Part shown: piece by piece, positions 1 to 7,823 of the stretch
How positions within the stretch are numbered: position 1 is the stretch's first letter
How the letters are laid out: every line of letters starts with the position of its first letter
Source: Ruminococcus sp. NK3A76
GTDB lineage: Bacteria; Bacillota; Clostridia; Oscillospirales; Ruminococcaceae
DNA length: 64,000 nt
Assembly: GCF_000686125.1 (NCBI RefSeq)
Contig: NZ_JMMA01000002.1
Span: forward strand, 124,001-188,000
Direction of reading: 5' to 3'
Notes under the pieces: model-generated
What the model was told of the DNA's origin: nothing
The model's database searches: none
Seen by the model: the letters and a program-made list of their open reading frames with translations, nothing else
Position numbers and translations under genes: made by a program

Positions 1-1
1 G

Positions 2-88
2 GCATTGCCTGTTGTCATTATCATTGGAATAGCGGTTGCTGTGGTGAATTACAATATCACGAAAAAGCTGTTCAAATTCGATCAATAA
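2..88 (+). CDS. C-terminal end of a membrane protein (partial)
   Basis: The frame starting at base 2 is open to a TAA at 86-88. It encodes 28 residues: a hydrophobic run rich in Val and Ile followed by a basic, Lys-rich tail, as at the end of a transporter's last membrane helix. The start lies outside the window. It is on the same strand as the operon that begins 49 bp downstream and could be its upstream member. The family cannot be told from this fragment. Confidence 0.55.
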   Translation, partial: ALPVVIIIGIAVAVVNYNITKKLFKFDQ

Positions 89-137
89 TAAAAAGGTACT
101 GCCTCGTAAAATGTAAAAACGAAAGGACTGAAAAGCT

Positions 138-389
138 ATGTATAAGATAACAGTAAAAATTGACGGCATGATGTGCGGAATGTGCGAATCCCATATCAAC
201 GATGCCATTCGGAACAAGATGCCCGTAAAGAAAGTATCTTCTTCTCATAAAAAAGGAGAAACAGTCATTATCAGCGAAAATGAACTGACTTCAGAAACAG
301 TAACCGCCGCACTGGACGGTTCGGGTTATACTGTAATGAGTGTAACTTGCGAACCGTATGAGAAGAAAGGCTTTTTCAGCAAAAAGTAA
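138..389 (+). CDS. HMA-type heavy-metal-binding protein
   Basis: An 83-residue cytoplasmic protein with the HMA ferredoxin-like fold. The metal-binding loop GMMCGMCE near residues 10-17 supplies the two Cys (CxxC) that bind Cu(I) or a similar soft metal in CopZ/Atx1-type chaperones. The start has an AAAGGA ribosome binding site. The Lys-rich tail (KKGFFSKK) is longer than in classical CopZ. It is the first complete gene of an operon that continues into methyltransferases and membrane proteins, and no copper ATPase is visible beside it. A metal-chaperone or sensor role is inferred from the family. Confidence 0.85.
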   Translation: MYKITVKIDGMMCGMCESHINDAIRNKMPVKKVSSSHKKGETVIISENELTSETVTAALDGSGYTVMSVTCEPYEKKGFFSKK

Positions 390-401
390 AGGAGAATCAT
401 C

Positions 402-1187
402 ATGAGTGCAAATTATAAGAACTGGGTACCCAACGGAATGATTACGGCATTGACCGCAGGAACGGCGGTTCTCGGTGTCGGAACAGCAGCACTGATGTGT
501 GTGAATATGAATCCGAATCTGAAAAAAGCACTTGTCGGAACGGCAGGAGCAGGCACACTTCTCTGCGGTGCAATGACGGCTAGGAGCATTTATGCGCACG
601 GAAAATTCTCCTATGACGGCAACCGCCAGCTGTCGAAAGAGATCGTTGAAGGTACTGCAAAATATGTCACACTGCCGGAAGGCGGTATCGGACTGGATGT
701 CGGCTGCGGCAGCGGAGCGCTCACCATTGCTTGTGCCAAGCGGAATCCGCAGGGCAGAATGATCGGTATTGACCGTTGGGGCAAGGAATATGCGTCGTTC
801 AGTCAGCAGCTCTGCGAAGATAATTCAGATGCAGAGGGCGTTCAGAATACGGAATTCCATCAGGGCGATGCTTGCAAGCTCGATTATCCTGATAAGTATT
901 TTGACGCAGTGACAAGCAATTATGTTTATCACAATATTGCAGGTGTAAACAAACAGGAGCTTCTTCGTGAGACTCTGCGTGTGCTGAAAAAAGGCGGAAC
1001 GTTCGCCATTCATGATATCATGTCAAAGGCTCGCTACGGCGATATGCAACAGTTTGTCAGTGAACTGTATGACGAGGGCTATGAGGTTGTCGAACTGATC
1101 GACACGACAAACGGTATGTTCATGTCAAAGGGCGAAGCCCATATTCTCGGACTTAAGGGTTCGTCACTGTTGATCGGAAAGAAGTGA
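402..1187 (+). CDS. Class I SAM-dependent methyltransferase with N-terminal membrane segment
   Basis: A 261-residue protein. Residues about 12-60 are Ala/Gly-rich and hydrophobic, giving one or two membrane helices. A Rossmann methyltransferase domain follows, with the SAM-binding motif I LDVGCGSGALTIA near residues 98-110 and an acidic loop (GIDRWG). AAAGGAG precedes the ATG. The 3' end abuts the next small membrane protein, which implies one transcript. The substrate is unknown; membrane anchoring suggests a lipid, quinone or other hydrophobic substrate. It is the first of three class I methyltransferases in this operon. Confidence 0.85.
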   Translation: MSANYKNWVPNGMITALTAGTAVLGVGTAALMCVNMNPNLKKALVGTAGAGTLLCGAMTARSIYAHGKFSYDGNRQLSKEIVEGTAKYVTLPEGGIGLDVGCGSGALTIACAKRNPQGRMIGIDRWGKEYASFSQQLCEDNSDAEGVQNTEFHQGDACKLDYPDKYFDAVTSNYVYHNIAGVNKQELLRETLRVLKKGGTFAIHDIMSKARYGDMQQFVSELYDEGYEVVELIDTTNGMFMSKGEAHILGLKGSSLLIGKK

Positions 1188-1189
1188 GT

Positions 1190-1702
1190 ATGATGCTTCA
1201 GGCATTGGGTTACGGTCTGATCTGGTCGGTCATGTGGAACGTTTATGTATTTCTGATTCTGAAATTCTATCCGTTTTCGATGCTTCACGATTATCCGAAA
1301 GATATTCAGGCTGCGGCAACCATTGAGAAGCCGTCAAAAGCACAAGAAAAAGCTGCCAAACGATTCGGCGCAGTCGGTGGTCTCATCATATTTGGTGTAC
1401 TCCTTGCATTCGGATTACTCCGATTCCACAGCGAACAGGCTTCATTTTTGCAAGTGTTGAAATATATCTTCATCATTGCTATGACATGGAATGTGGTTGA
1501 TCTGCTGGTCATGGACTGGCTTATCGTATGCACGATCACGCCGAAATGGATCGTATTAAGCGGAACAGAGGGCTGCATGGGATATAAGGACTATCTTTAC
1601 CATTTCAAGGGCTTTCTGCTTGGGTGCGTGTATACAAGCATTATGGCACTGCTGTTTTCGGGGATAGATTATGCGATCCTCCGATTGGTGATATGGAAAT
1701 AA
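1190..1702 (+). CDS. Small polytopic membrane protein, paralogue of the 5523-6023 product
   Basis: About 170 residues with roughly four hydrophobic segments and a short, charged, Lys/Glu-rich loop after the first. The start could be GTG 1184, ATG 1190 or ATG 1193; AAAGAAG at 1178-1184 best fits ATG 1190. The C-terminal half has a (V)D-x-x-x-x-D-W-[IV] segment followed by a Tyr/His loop (YKDYLYHF). This resembles the loop in the 5523-6023 product, so the two look like diverged paralogues in one operon. I do not recognise a named family. Adjacent genes are methyltransferases. Confidence 0.75.
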   Translation: MMLQALGYGLIWSVMWNVYVFLILKFYPFSMLHDYPKDIQAAATIEKPSKAQEKAAKRFGAVGGLIIFGVLLAFGLLRFHSEQASFLQVLKYIFIIAMTWNVVDLLVMDWLIVCTITPKWIVLSGTEGCMGYKDYLYHFKGFLLGCVYTSIMALLFSGIDYAILRLVIWK

Positions 1703-1708
1703 GGTGAT

Positions 1709-2197
1709 ATGATGAAGAAAAAAGAACATTTGCCGCTGTTCGGTGTCGGACCGATCTATGTTTACACCATTGCAATGATTACGCTGATCGCTTTCCTTTG
1801 CAGAAATCTGTCCGTATTTGAAGAAGGAAGGCTCACAAATATCAAAGCAATACTGATAATACTCGGAAGCGTCCTTGTCGTGATCGGAGCAGTTATGTGG
1901 ATCATGGCGGTGATCGTATCAAAACTAGATGACAATATCAAGAAAAATCATCTTGTAACGACCGGTATTTACTCTTGGGTGCGGAATCCGATCTATTCAG
2001 CTTGTATGTTTGCCTGCACAGGCTTTATTCTTATGATCGGAAATGCGTTCTTCTTTGTATTGCCCTTTGTTTACTGGCTTTTCATGACGGTTCTGATGAA
2101 GCAAACGGAAGAAAAATGGCTGCGTGCGCTTTACGGTCAGGAGTATGAGGATTACTGCAAGCGTGTCAATCGCTGTATTCCGTTTAAGAGAGGATAA
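1709..2197 (+). CDS. Isoprenylcysteine carboxyl methyltransferase-family membrane protein
   Basis: A 162-residue integral membrane protein with about four helices. The C-terminal half carries the ICMT/PEMT signature: a TTGIYSWVRNPIYSA stretch (the usual G-x-Y-x-x-x-R-H/N-P motif) near residues 80-94, then an E-E-x-x-L-x-x-x-Y-G-x-x-Y-x-x-Y-x-x-x-V block near 131-150. Bacterial members are probably SAM-dependent methyltransferases acting at the membrane, with substrates mostly unknown. It starts 6 bp after the preceding gene and ends 3 bp before the next, so it is part of one operon. Confidence 0.88.
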   Translation: MMKKKEHLPLFGVGPIYVYTIAMITLIAFLCRNLSVFEEGRLTNIKAILIILGSVLVVIGAVMWIMAVIVSKLDDNIKKNHLVTTGIYSWVRNPIYSACMFACTGFILMIGNAFFFVLPFVYWLFMTVLMKQTEEKWLRALYGQEYEDYCKRVNRCIPFKRG

Positions 2198-2200
2198 ATA

Positions 2201-2815
2201 ATGCTGAAACTATGTTTGCTGACCGCATTTATCGGTCATTTGATGTGCTGGTACTGCGACTGCCTTATCACATATACGCCTGACGGCAGGTTTTCAGCCA
2301 AAATGCTGAATGATAATGAACAGCTTTCTGAATTATTCATGGATATGCCGCTGAAAAGACCGATGCGTTCTATTATGCTTGGCGTTTTTGCGCTTGTCAT
2401 GTCATTCTGCGGATTTCTTGCTCTGAGCGAGTGGATGCGGCAGTTTTCAAGCGTTTATGCATTTATTATGCTGATCGGTGCTGTCTTGTTTACGACTTGT
2501 GTGATACCGCATCATGTGATATGCGGTCTGGTGGAATGGCTTTATATTAAGCTCGGACGAACCGATGATGCAAGAAAAGCCGTATTTGATTTTTTTAAGA
2601 AAACATCAGCAACAATGATCGTATGCTATACCGGACTGCTTATCTTTTCGGTCGCATTTTTCATTGCAGTTTTTACAGGTACGACCACTTTGCCGAAATG
2701 GGCGTGTATCTTTAACACATTGCCGCTGTTCCTAATCATATCACCGTTCAAGGTCGCAGGAAGCGGAAATATTGTCAATGCAGCAATGTTTCTTGCACTT
2801 GCGGTACTTATATAA
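2201..2815 (+). CDS. Polytopic membrane protein (first of three related copies)
   Basis: A 204-residue protein with about six hydrophobic segments and no signal peptide cleavage site. The layout (N-terminal helix ending in a Cys/Asp loop, a polar loop, then paired helices with a His-containing loop before a C-terminal set) matches the products of 2833-3477 and 4200-4850, so I treat the three as a tandem family. They resemble proteins annotated as DUF6796, recalled from family knowledge rather than checked. A GAGAGGAT ribosome binding site lies at the end of the preceding gene. Function unknown. Confidence 0.75.
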   Translation: MLKLCLLTAFIGHLMCWYCDCLITYTPDGRFSAKMLNDNEQLSELFMDMPLKRPMRSIMLGVFALVMSFCGFLALSEWMRQFSSVYAFIMLIGAVLFTTCVIPHHVICGLVEWLYIKLGRTDDARKAVFDFFKKTSATMIVCYTGLLIFSVAFFIAVFTGTTTLPKWACIFNTLPLFLIISPFKVAGSGNIVNAAMFLALAVLI

Positions 2816-2832
2816 AAGACGGAGGATAAAAT

Positions 2833-3477
2833 ATGGATACTGTGATCGGAATATTCGGCATCATAAGCGGCTTTCTTTGTGCGCTTGCAGATACGCCGCT
2901 TGCGTATTTCTTTGACGCAAATAATAAAAAGATCGGTCAGCGCAAAGATATTCAGACAGGCTGGCAGACCGCTTCATCCAAGAGATTCTATCTGTCGTTT
3001 CTGCTTTCATTTCTCGGTCAGCCCGGCTGCTATCTTGTTATATGGCGGCTCGCTGAAATGATCGGAAAGGAAAATGATACGATATGCAGTATCCTGAAAA
3101 TCTGCACATTTCTCGGATGCTACACAGGTCTTATCACACACGCAGTCTTCTGTATCAAGCCGCTTGTATACAAGAATATATTTCAGGAGGCATCATTAAA
3201 ATCCGCAGAAAACGCTCTGCATGAAACTGATAAGCTCACCATTTTGCCCGTACTTGTATGCAGCGTTACGCTGATCATGCTCCCTGCATTTCTGATCTCT
3301 GCGGCGATTTGGCAGGGCATTCTGCCTGTATCAAGACTGTGGATCATATTCAATCCCATATTCCTGATGATCGCTATGCTTGCGGTCAAAAAAGCATTTC
3401 CTAAGCTGCCGCTGATCGGATTTATGGGTACAAGTTTTATTGTATATGCGGCAATGCTGCTTGTCATAGCGAGGTGA
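2833..3477 (+). CDS. Polytopic membrane protein (second of three related copies)
   Basis: A 214-residue protein with about six membrane helices. The N-terminus (GxxSGFLCALADTPLAYF then a Lys-rich loop) matches the N-terminus of the 4200-4850 product (GGLLCCTGDILFDLKGKG). A conserved helix pair with a G-x-x-x-H-A-x-x-C-x-x-x-L-[VI]-Y-K segment near residues 98-115 is shared with that copy. GGAGGATAAAAT precedes the ATG. Possibly DUF6796-type. The surrounding methyltransferases suggest a shared membrane-modifying function, which is inference. Confidence 0.75.
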   Translation: MDTVIGIFGIISGFLCALADTPLAYFFDANNKKIGQRKDIQTGWQTASSKRFYLSFLLSFLGQPGCYLVIWRLAEMIGKENDTICSILKICTFLGCYTGLITHAVFCIKPLVYKNIFQEASLKSAENALHETDKLTILPVLVCSVTLIMLPAFLISAAIWQGILPVSRLWIIFNPIFLMIAMLAVKKAFPKLPLIGFMGTSFIVYAAMLLVIAR

Positions 3478-3537
3478 AGAATTATGCTGAGAACGACCAT
3501 GTATGGTAAGCAGCATAAGATTTTAGGAGGTATACAA

Positions 3538-4182
3538 ATGACTGCAAAAGAATACAAAGACCTCTCCGTGAAGGAGTTTACCAAAGCTGCCGAGATCTAT
3601 GAATCGGACAATGCAGGCGTCTACAATATGTGCAAAAAGGATTATCCGGATGTGCTGGCTGAGCTTGAAAAAGAACCGTTCACCGATCTTCTGGACTGCG
3701 GCTGCGGAACCGGTCCGATGCTCACGCTGCTGCATCGTAAATATCCTGATAAGCATTATACCGGCATTGACCTGACACCCAAAATGATCGAAGTCGCCAA
3801 GCGAAAGAATATGAAAGGAGTAGAGCTTGTGGTCGGTGACTGCGAGAATCTGCCATTTGCCGAAGATTCCTTTGATGTTGTGATCTGCTGTGAGAGTTTT
3901 CATCATTATCCCAATCCGCAGGATTTCTTCAGCAGCGTCTACCGTGTCCTCCGTCCGGGCGGCAGGCTGATCCTGCGTGATATGACGATGAATTCAGCGG
4001 CGGTGCGCTGGTTCTGCAATCACATTGAAATGCCGCTGATACACCTTGCAGGCAAGGGCGATGTACGCATCTACGGCAGAGAGGATATCCGGAAGCTGTG
4101 CGATAATGCCGGACTGCACATGGAATCCTTTGATAAGCGAGGTTTCTGCCGTCTGCATTGTGTTGTGAGAAAAATAAGATAA
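3538..4182 (+). CDS. Class I SAM-dependent methyltransferase (UbiE/Methyltransf_11 type)
   Basis: A 214-residue soluble methyltransferase. Motif I is LLDCGCGTGPMLTLL near residues 50-64, the acidic GIDLTPKMIEVAK follows, then motif post-I (VVGDCENLPF) and an LRPGGRL motif near residues 137-143. I chose ATG 3538 because AGGAGG sits 7 bp upstream at 3525-3530; an in-frame ATG at 3484 has no such site. It lies between two paralogous membrane-protein genes in the same operon. Substrate unknown. Confidence 0.88.
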   Translation: MTAKEYKDLSVKEFTKAAEIYESDNAGVYNMCKKDYPDVLAELEKEPFTDLLDCGCGTGPMLTLLHRKYPDKHYTGIDLTPKMIEVAKRKNMKGVELVVGDCENLPFAEDSFDVVICCESFHHYPNPQDFFSSVYRVLRPGGRLILRDMTMNSAAVRWFCNHIEMPLIHLAGKGDVRIYGREDIRKLCDNAGLHMESFDKRGFCRLHCVVRKIR

Positions 4183-4199
4183 AACGAAAGGATAATAGT

Positions 4200-4850
4200 A
4201 TGTATTTATTATTTTCGGCATTAGGACTGATCGGAGGTCTGCTTTGCTGCACGGGAGATATTCTCTTTGATCTGAAAGGCAAAGGCAACGAAAAGCTCGG
4301 AACTTCTAAGAATATCGACAGCAACTGGCTAAAAATGGCTGACTGGAGATTTGGTTTGTCTATCGCTCTTGCACTGATAGGCGATGCGCTGGTAGGGCTC
4401 GGCTTTTATTCTATCGGTATGCAGATAGCTGAAACACATTCGTCGCTCGGCTATTTGACGATAGGCTTCGGATATTTCGGTGCGATGGCTGGCATTTTCA
4501 TTCATGCTTTTCTCTGCGTTCAGGCACTGATCTACAAAGGTGCAATGATACATGGTGATCTGCAAATAGCCGATGATATTCTCGAAAAAATATACAAACA
4601 GATCATGCCGACATTTCTTTTAGGCTATGCTACGCTGCTTGTACCGACAGTTCTTGTGATAATTGCAATTCTGAACGGCGCACTGGATGTACCGAAAATA
4701 TGCGTGCTTCTGAATCCGATCGTGTTCCTTATTATTGGAACAACCTGCCGAAAAATTGATCCTGTAAAATTTCAGGATCTTCCCGGAATCATCATGCCGA
4801 GCTTCGGACTTTCAATGTTCGGGGTGATCGGAATTCTGAACCTGATATAA
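4200..4850 (+). CDS. Polytopic membrane protein (third of three related copies)
   Basis: A 216-residue protein with about six helices. It has a DLKGKGNEKLG loop near residues 21-31 and an IDSNWxKMxxWR motif, and it shares the H-A-F-L-C-x-x-A-L-I-Y-K segment with the 2833-3477 product. ATG 4200 is chosen over in-frame ATG 4158 because AAAGGATAATAG precedes it and the upstream codons overlap the previous gene. This copy fits best what I remember of the DUF6796 family. Function unknown. Confidence 0.78.
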   Translation: MYLLFSALGLIGGLLCCTGDILFDLKGKGNEKLGTSKNIDSNWLKMADWRFGLSIALALIGDALVGLGFYSIGMQIAETHSSLGYLTIGFGYFGAMAGIFIHAFLCVQALIYKGAMIHGDLQIADDILEKIYKQIMPTFLLGYATLLVPTVLVIIAILNGALDVPKICVLLNPIVFLIIGTTCRKIDPVKFQDLPGIIMPSFGLSMFGVIGILNLI

Positions 4851-4873
4851 AAATCGCAGAGGAGGATAATACT

Positions 4874-5497
4874 ATGAGACTCATGAAGAAGTTTTTTAGT
4901 CAGACAAGAAAACCCGAAGGTACACTCGGGAAAATGATGCTGAAAGGAATGAATTCAGGTCATGCAAAGCTGGCAGATTGGGGATTTGAGCATCTTCCGA
5001 AACTCTCTCCAAAAAAGGCTGCCGATCTTGGCTGCGGTGCAGGCAGAAATGCAGGAGAGCTGCTGAAAAAATATCCGCAGGCAAATGTGACTGCGATGGA
5101 TTACTCTGCACTTTCAGTCCAGAAGGCAAAGGAATACAATCAGGCAATGATAGACGCAGGCAGGTGCAGAGTGATTCAGGGCGATGTTTCAAAGCTGCCC
5201 CTTGACGCTGACAGCTATGATCTTGTAACAGCCTTTGAAACGATCTACTTCTGGCCTGGACTTGAAAAATGCTTTTCGCAGGTAGCCAACATTCTGAAAG
5301 ACGGCGGATACTTTATGATATGCAACGAGTCTGACGGAAAAGATCAGACGAGCAAGAAGTTTGAATCCATCATCGACGGTATGCGCTGCTATACACCTGC
5401 TGAAATAACAGCAGCTCTGAAAGCGGCAGGGTTTACGAGCGTGAAATCCGATCATCATCCGTCAAAGCCGTGGATCACTGTGATTGCTAAGAAATAA
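4874..5497 (+). CDS. Class I SAM-dependent methyltransferase
   Basis: A 207-residue soluble protein. The SAM motif AADLGCGAGRNAGELL is near residues 49-64, then VTAMDYSALSVQKAKEY, and LPLDADSYDLV as the post-II segment. GAGGAGGATAATACT precedes the ATG. This is the third class I methyltransferase of the operon and again lies directly after a paralogous membrane protein. It probably methylates a small molecule. Substrate unknown. Confidence 0.88.
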   Translation: MRLMKKFFSQTRKPEGTLGKMMLKGMNSGHAKLADWGFEHLPKLSPKKAADLGCGAGRNAGELLKKYPQANVTAMDYSALSVQKAKEYNQAMIDAGRCRVIQGDVSKLPLDADSYDLVTAFETIYFWPGLEKCFSQVANILKDGGYFMICNESDGKDQTSKKFESIIDGMRCYTPAEITAALKAAGFTSVKSDHHPSKPWITVIAKK

Positions 5498-5522
5498 TGA
5501 TTCATCTGAAAGAAGGGACAAA

Positions 5523-6023
5523 ATGGTGCTGTCGATTCTGTTTTCCGTCATGATGATGGCGGGACTGTTCCTGATGCTGTGGGGCGGCGTCGGTTTTATT
5601 CAGGACAAACGGTTCTTTTCATCTGCCCCGAAGGAAATCGTTGAGACCGTGCCGGATAGAAAGCCTGAACGCTTCAAAGGACAATATGCGATCGGCTGGC
5701 TGATGATCGGGCTTTCGTTTGTACTTATGCTGGGCGCGATTGTTCTGGGTGCCTGGGACGGGATCAGGAATGATTACGGATTCTGGCAGTTCTTTTTGAG
5801 ATTTGTGATCATGCTGCTCGGTCTGAAAGCATTTGACATCGGTTTCTTTGACTGGGTACTGCTCTGCAATAACGGATTTTGCTTCTTTTCCCATTATTAT
5901 CCCGAAACAAAAGGTGTGTACGGCCGTCACCTGTTCGGATATAACTGGAAAACCCATCTTGCACATATCGTGCTAAGCTTTCCGTTCGCAGCATTGCTGT
6001 CGTGGATATCTACCCTGATATGA
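5523..6023 (+). CDS. Small polytopic membrane protein, paralogue of the 1190-1702 product
   Basis: About 166 residues with four hydrophobic segments. The start ATG 5523 follows GAAAGAAGGGA; the longer in-frame ATG at 5484 lies inside the previous gene. The second half has a FDIGFFDWVLL helix start and a Tyr/His-rich loop (YGRHLFGYNWKTHLAHI) comparable to the 1190-1702 product. It is the last gene of the operon and is followed by a bidirectional terminator. Function unknown. Confidence 0.75.
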   Translation: MVLSILFSVMMMAGLFLMLWGGVGFIQDKRFFSSAPKEIVETVPDRKPERFKGQYAIGWLMIGLSFVLMLGAIVLGAWDGIRNDYGFWQFFLRFVIMLLGLKAFDIGFFDWVLLCNNGFCFFSHYYPETKGVYGRHLFGYNWKTHLAHIVLSFPFAALLSWISTLI

Positions 6024-6030
6024 TACAATA

Positions 6031-6069
6031 AAAACGAGCCTATACAAATGCGTATAAGCTCGTTTTCGT
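6031..6069. terminator. Bidirectional intrinsic terminator between convergent operons
   Basis: A hairpin with arms AAAACGAGC...TATAC and GTATA...GCTCGTTTT around a short AAATG loop. It carries A residues on one side and T residues on the other, so it can end transcription from both the + strand methyltransferase operon and the - strand ABC exporter operon. Confidence 0.9.
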
Positions 6070-6086
6070 TTCATATGGCACATTGA

Positions 6087-7823
6087 TCACAGCTTCCAGC
6101 TTGCCGCCTTCTGTCTGTCTGTTACAAATGTACGATAAATACCGTCCTGCTGCATGAGTTCACCGTGCTTGCCCTGCTGTACGATTTTACCGCCGTCAAT
6201 GACGATGATCCGGTCAGCGTGTTCGACTGTTTTCAGGCGGTGTGCGATCATGATGATCGTCTTTTCTTTGGTCAGCTCCTCGATTGCCTTTGTCAGCTCC
6301 GCTTCATTTTCGGGGTCAACATTGGCAGTCGCTTCATCGAGAATGATAATGGGCGAATCCTTCATGATCGCTCTTGCAATAGAAATACGCTGCTTTTCGC
6401 CGCCGGAGAGACTTGCGCCGCCCTCACCGATCACGGTTTCATAGCCGTCCGGCAGGCTCATGATAAAGTCATGGCAGCGTGCCTTTTTCGCAGCTTCGAT
6501 GACCTTTTCCATTGGTGCATCAGGCTCGCCGAAGCGAATATTATTCGCAATGGTGTCCTCAAAGAGATACACCCGCTGGAACACAAAGCTGAAATTCCGC
6601 ATCAGGCTGTCAAAGCTGTACTCCTTGACATTTTTCCCGCCGAGCAGCACCTCGCCGCTTTTTACATCCCAGAACCGTGCCATAAGACTGGTCAATGTGG
6701 TCTTTCCGCCTCCGGACGGGCCGACGATCGCAGTTGTGGTATGCTCAGGAATTTTCAGGTCAACGCCGTCTATGATCGTTCTGTTTTCATACGCAAATGT
6801 GATATGTTTCAACTCGATATCGTGGCTTGCCGGCGTGATATCCGCACCTTCAATGTCCATTTCCGGAATGGAGAGAATCTCATTTGCCTGATCAACGCAG
6901 ATCGAGACGCTTCGGATCAGTGCGGAAAAACCCGCCATCACATCAAGGCTCTCATATATCATAAACGAACTGATCGTCATCATGATACAATAAAGCAGCG
7001 ACATACTGCCGTTTATATAGAAATACACGGATGCGGCGCACATCAGAACGCCGGTCAGTTTTGTGACGATTTCCTGCAGGGTGATATACGGAATCACAGC
7101 ATATTCAAGGTGCGTGTCACCGTTTTGCTTTGCCTTGATCGCCGCTTCCAGCTTCTTTGCACGGCTGCTGACAAGATTATAGTTCTTGACCTCTGCAATG
7201 CCCTGCACAAACTCAATCACTGCGGCAACAAGCTCTCTGTTTGCTTTCTGCTGCGCAGGTGCGCCCTTGCGGGTGGCTTTCTGCATTGCACCGTTGATGA
7301 GCGCATAGATTGCTACACCGGCAGTCAGGAGCAGACCGATTCTCCAATCAAAACAGAACACAAAAGCAGTGATAACAATTGTTGTCAGAATACCCTGAGT
7401 TGTCAGCATGACAACTCTCGTTGCCACATCGGAAAGCGCTTCCATTGTGTTTGTGGTCACGCTGGTGATATGTCCGAGACTGTTATCGTTGAAATAGCCC
7501 ATCGGCAGATAGCGCAGATGCTCTGCAATTTCAATACGCTTGTTCGCACAGGAATGATAGCCGGCTTCAGTCTGGAGCATCGTGGTTTTCAGGTTGATGA
7601 AAAGCTGACCGAGTACCGATGCAGCGAGAATTGCAACGGCTAACCATATATTCTTGCTTGTCATATTGCCGTCCAGAATGCCCATGACGATCACGCCGAT
7701 CGCTGAGATGCGCAGCGCCGCAAAGATCGCCTTGACCGTACCGAGCCCGATCGCCAGATACAGCTTTTTCCGGTCTTCTACATCGCAGAAATCAAAGAAT
7801 CGTTTCAGTGTTGCAAACATCAT
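6087..7823 (-). CDS. ABC exporter half-transporter, permease-ATPase fusion (subunit 2)
   Basis: A type IV ABC exporter half of about 578 residues. An N-terminal six-helix transmembrane domain (about residues 1-310) is followed by a nucleotide-binding domain. Walker A is VGPSGGGKTTLTSL, the signature is LSGGEKQRISIARA, and Walker B is IIILDEATANVD with the catalytic Glu. The ATG at 7823-7821 overlaps the stop of the upstream half-transporter (ATGA), and an AAGGAGGGTGC site fits this start. The two halves therefore form a translationally coupled heterodimer. Tight linkage to TetR suggests drug or toxic-compound export. Substrate unknown. Confidence 0.93.
   Translation of the reverse strand: MMFATLKRFFDFCDVEDRKKLYLAIGLGTVKAIFAALRISAIGVIVMGILDGNMTSKNIWLAVAILAASVLGQLFINLKTTMLQTEAGYHSCANKRIEIAEHLRYLPMGYFNDNSLGHITSVTTNTMEALSDVATRVVMLTTQGILTTIVITAFVFCFDWRIGLLLTAGVAIYALINGAMQKATRKGAPAQQKANRELVAAVIEFVQGIAEVKNYNLVSSRAKKLEAAIKAKQNGDTHLEYAVIPYITLQEIVTKLTGVLMCAASVYFYINGSMSLLYCIMMTISSFMIYESLDVMAGFSALIRSVSICVDQANEILSIPEMDIEGADITPASHDIELKHITFAYENRTIIDGVDLKIPEHTTTAIVGPSGGGKTTLTSLMARFWDVKSGEVLLGGKNVKEYSFDSLMRNFSFVFQRVYLFEDTIANNIRFGEPDAPMEKVIEAAKKARCHDFIMSLPDGYETVIGEGGASLSGGEKQRISIARAIMKDSPIIILDEATANVDPENEAELTKAIEELTKEKTIIMIAHRLKTVEHADRIIVIDGGKIVQQGKHGELMQQDGIYRTFVTDRQKAASWKL

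Noticed and set aside
6165-7643. Long + strand frame of 492 codons, with others at 7808-8713
   Set aside because: Antisense to two unmistakable ABC exporter genes; Cys/His-rich and low-complexity composition typical of shadow frames.
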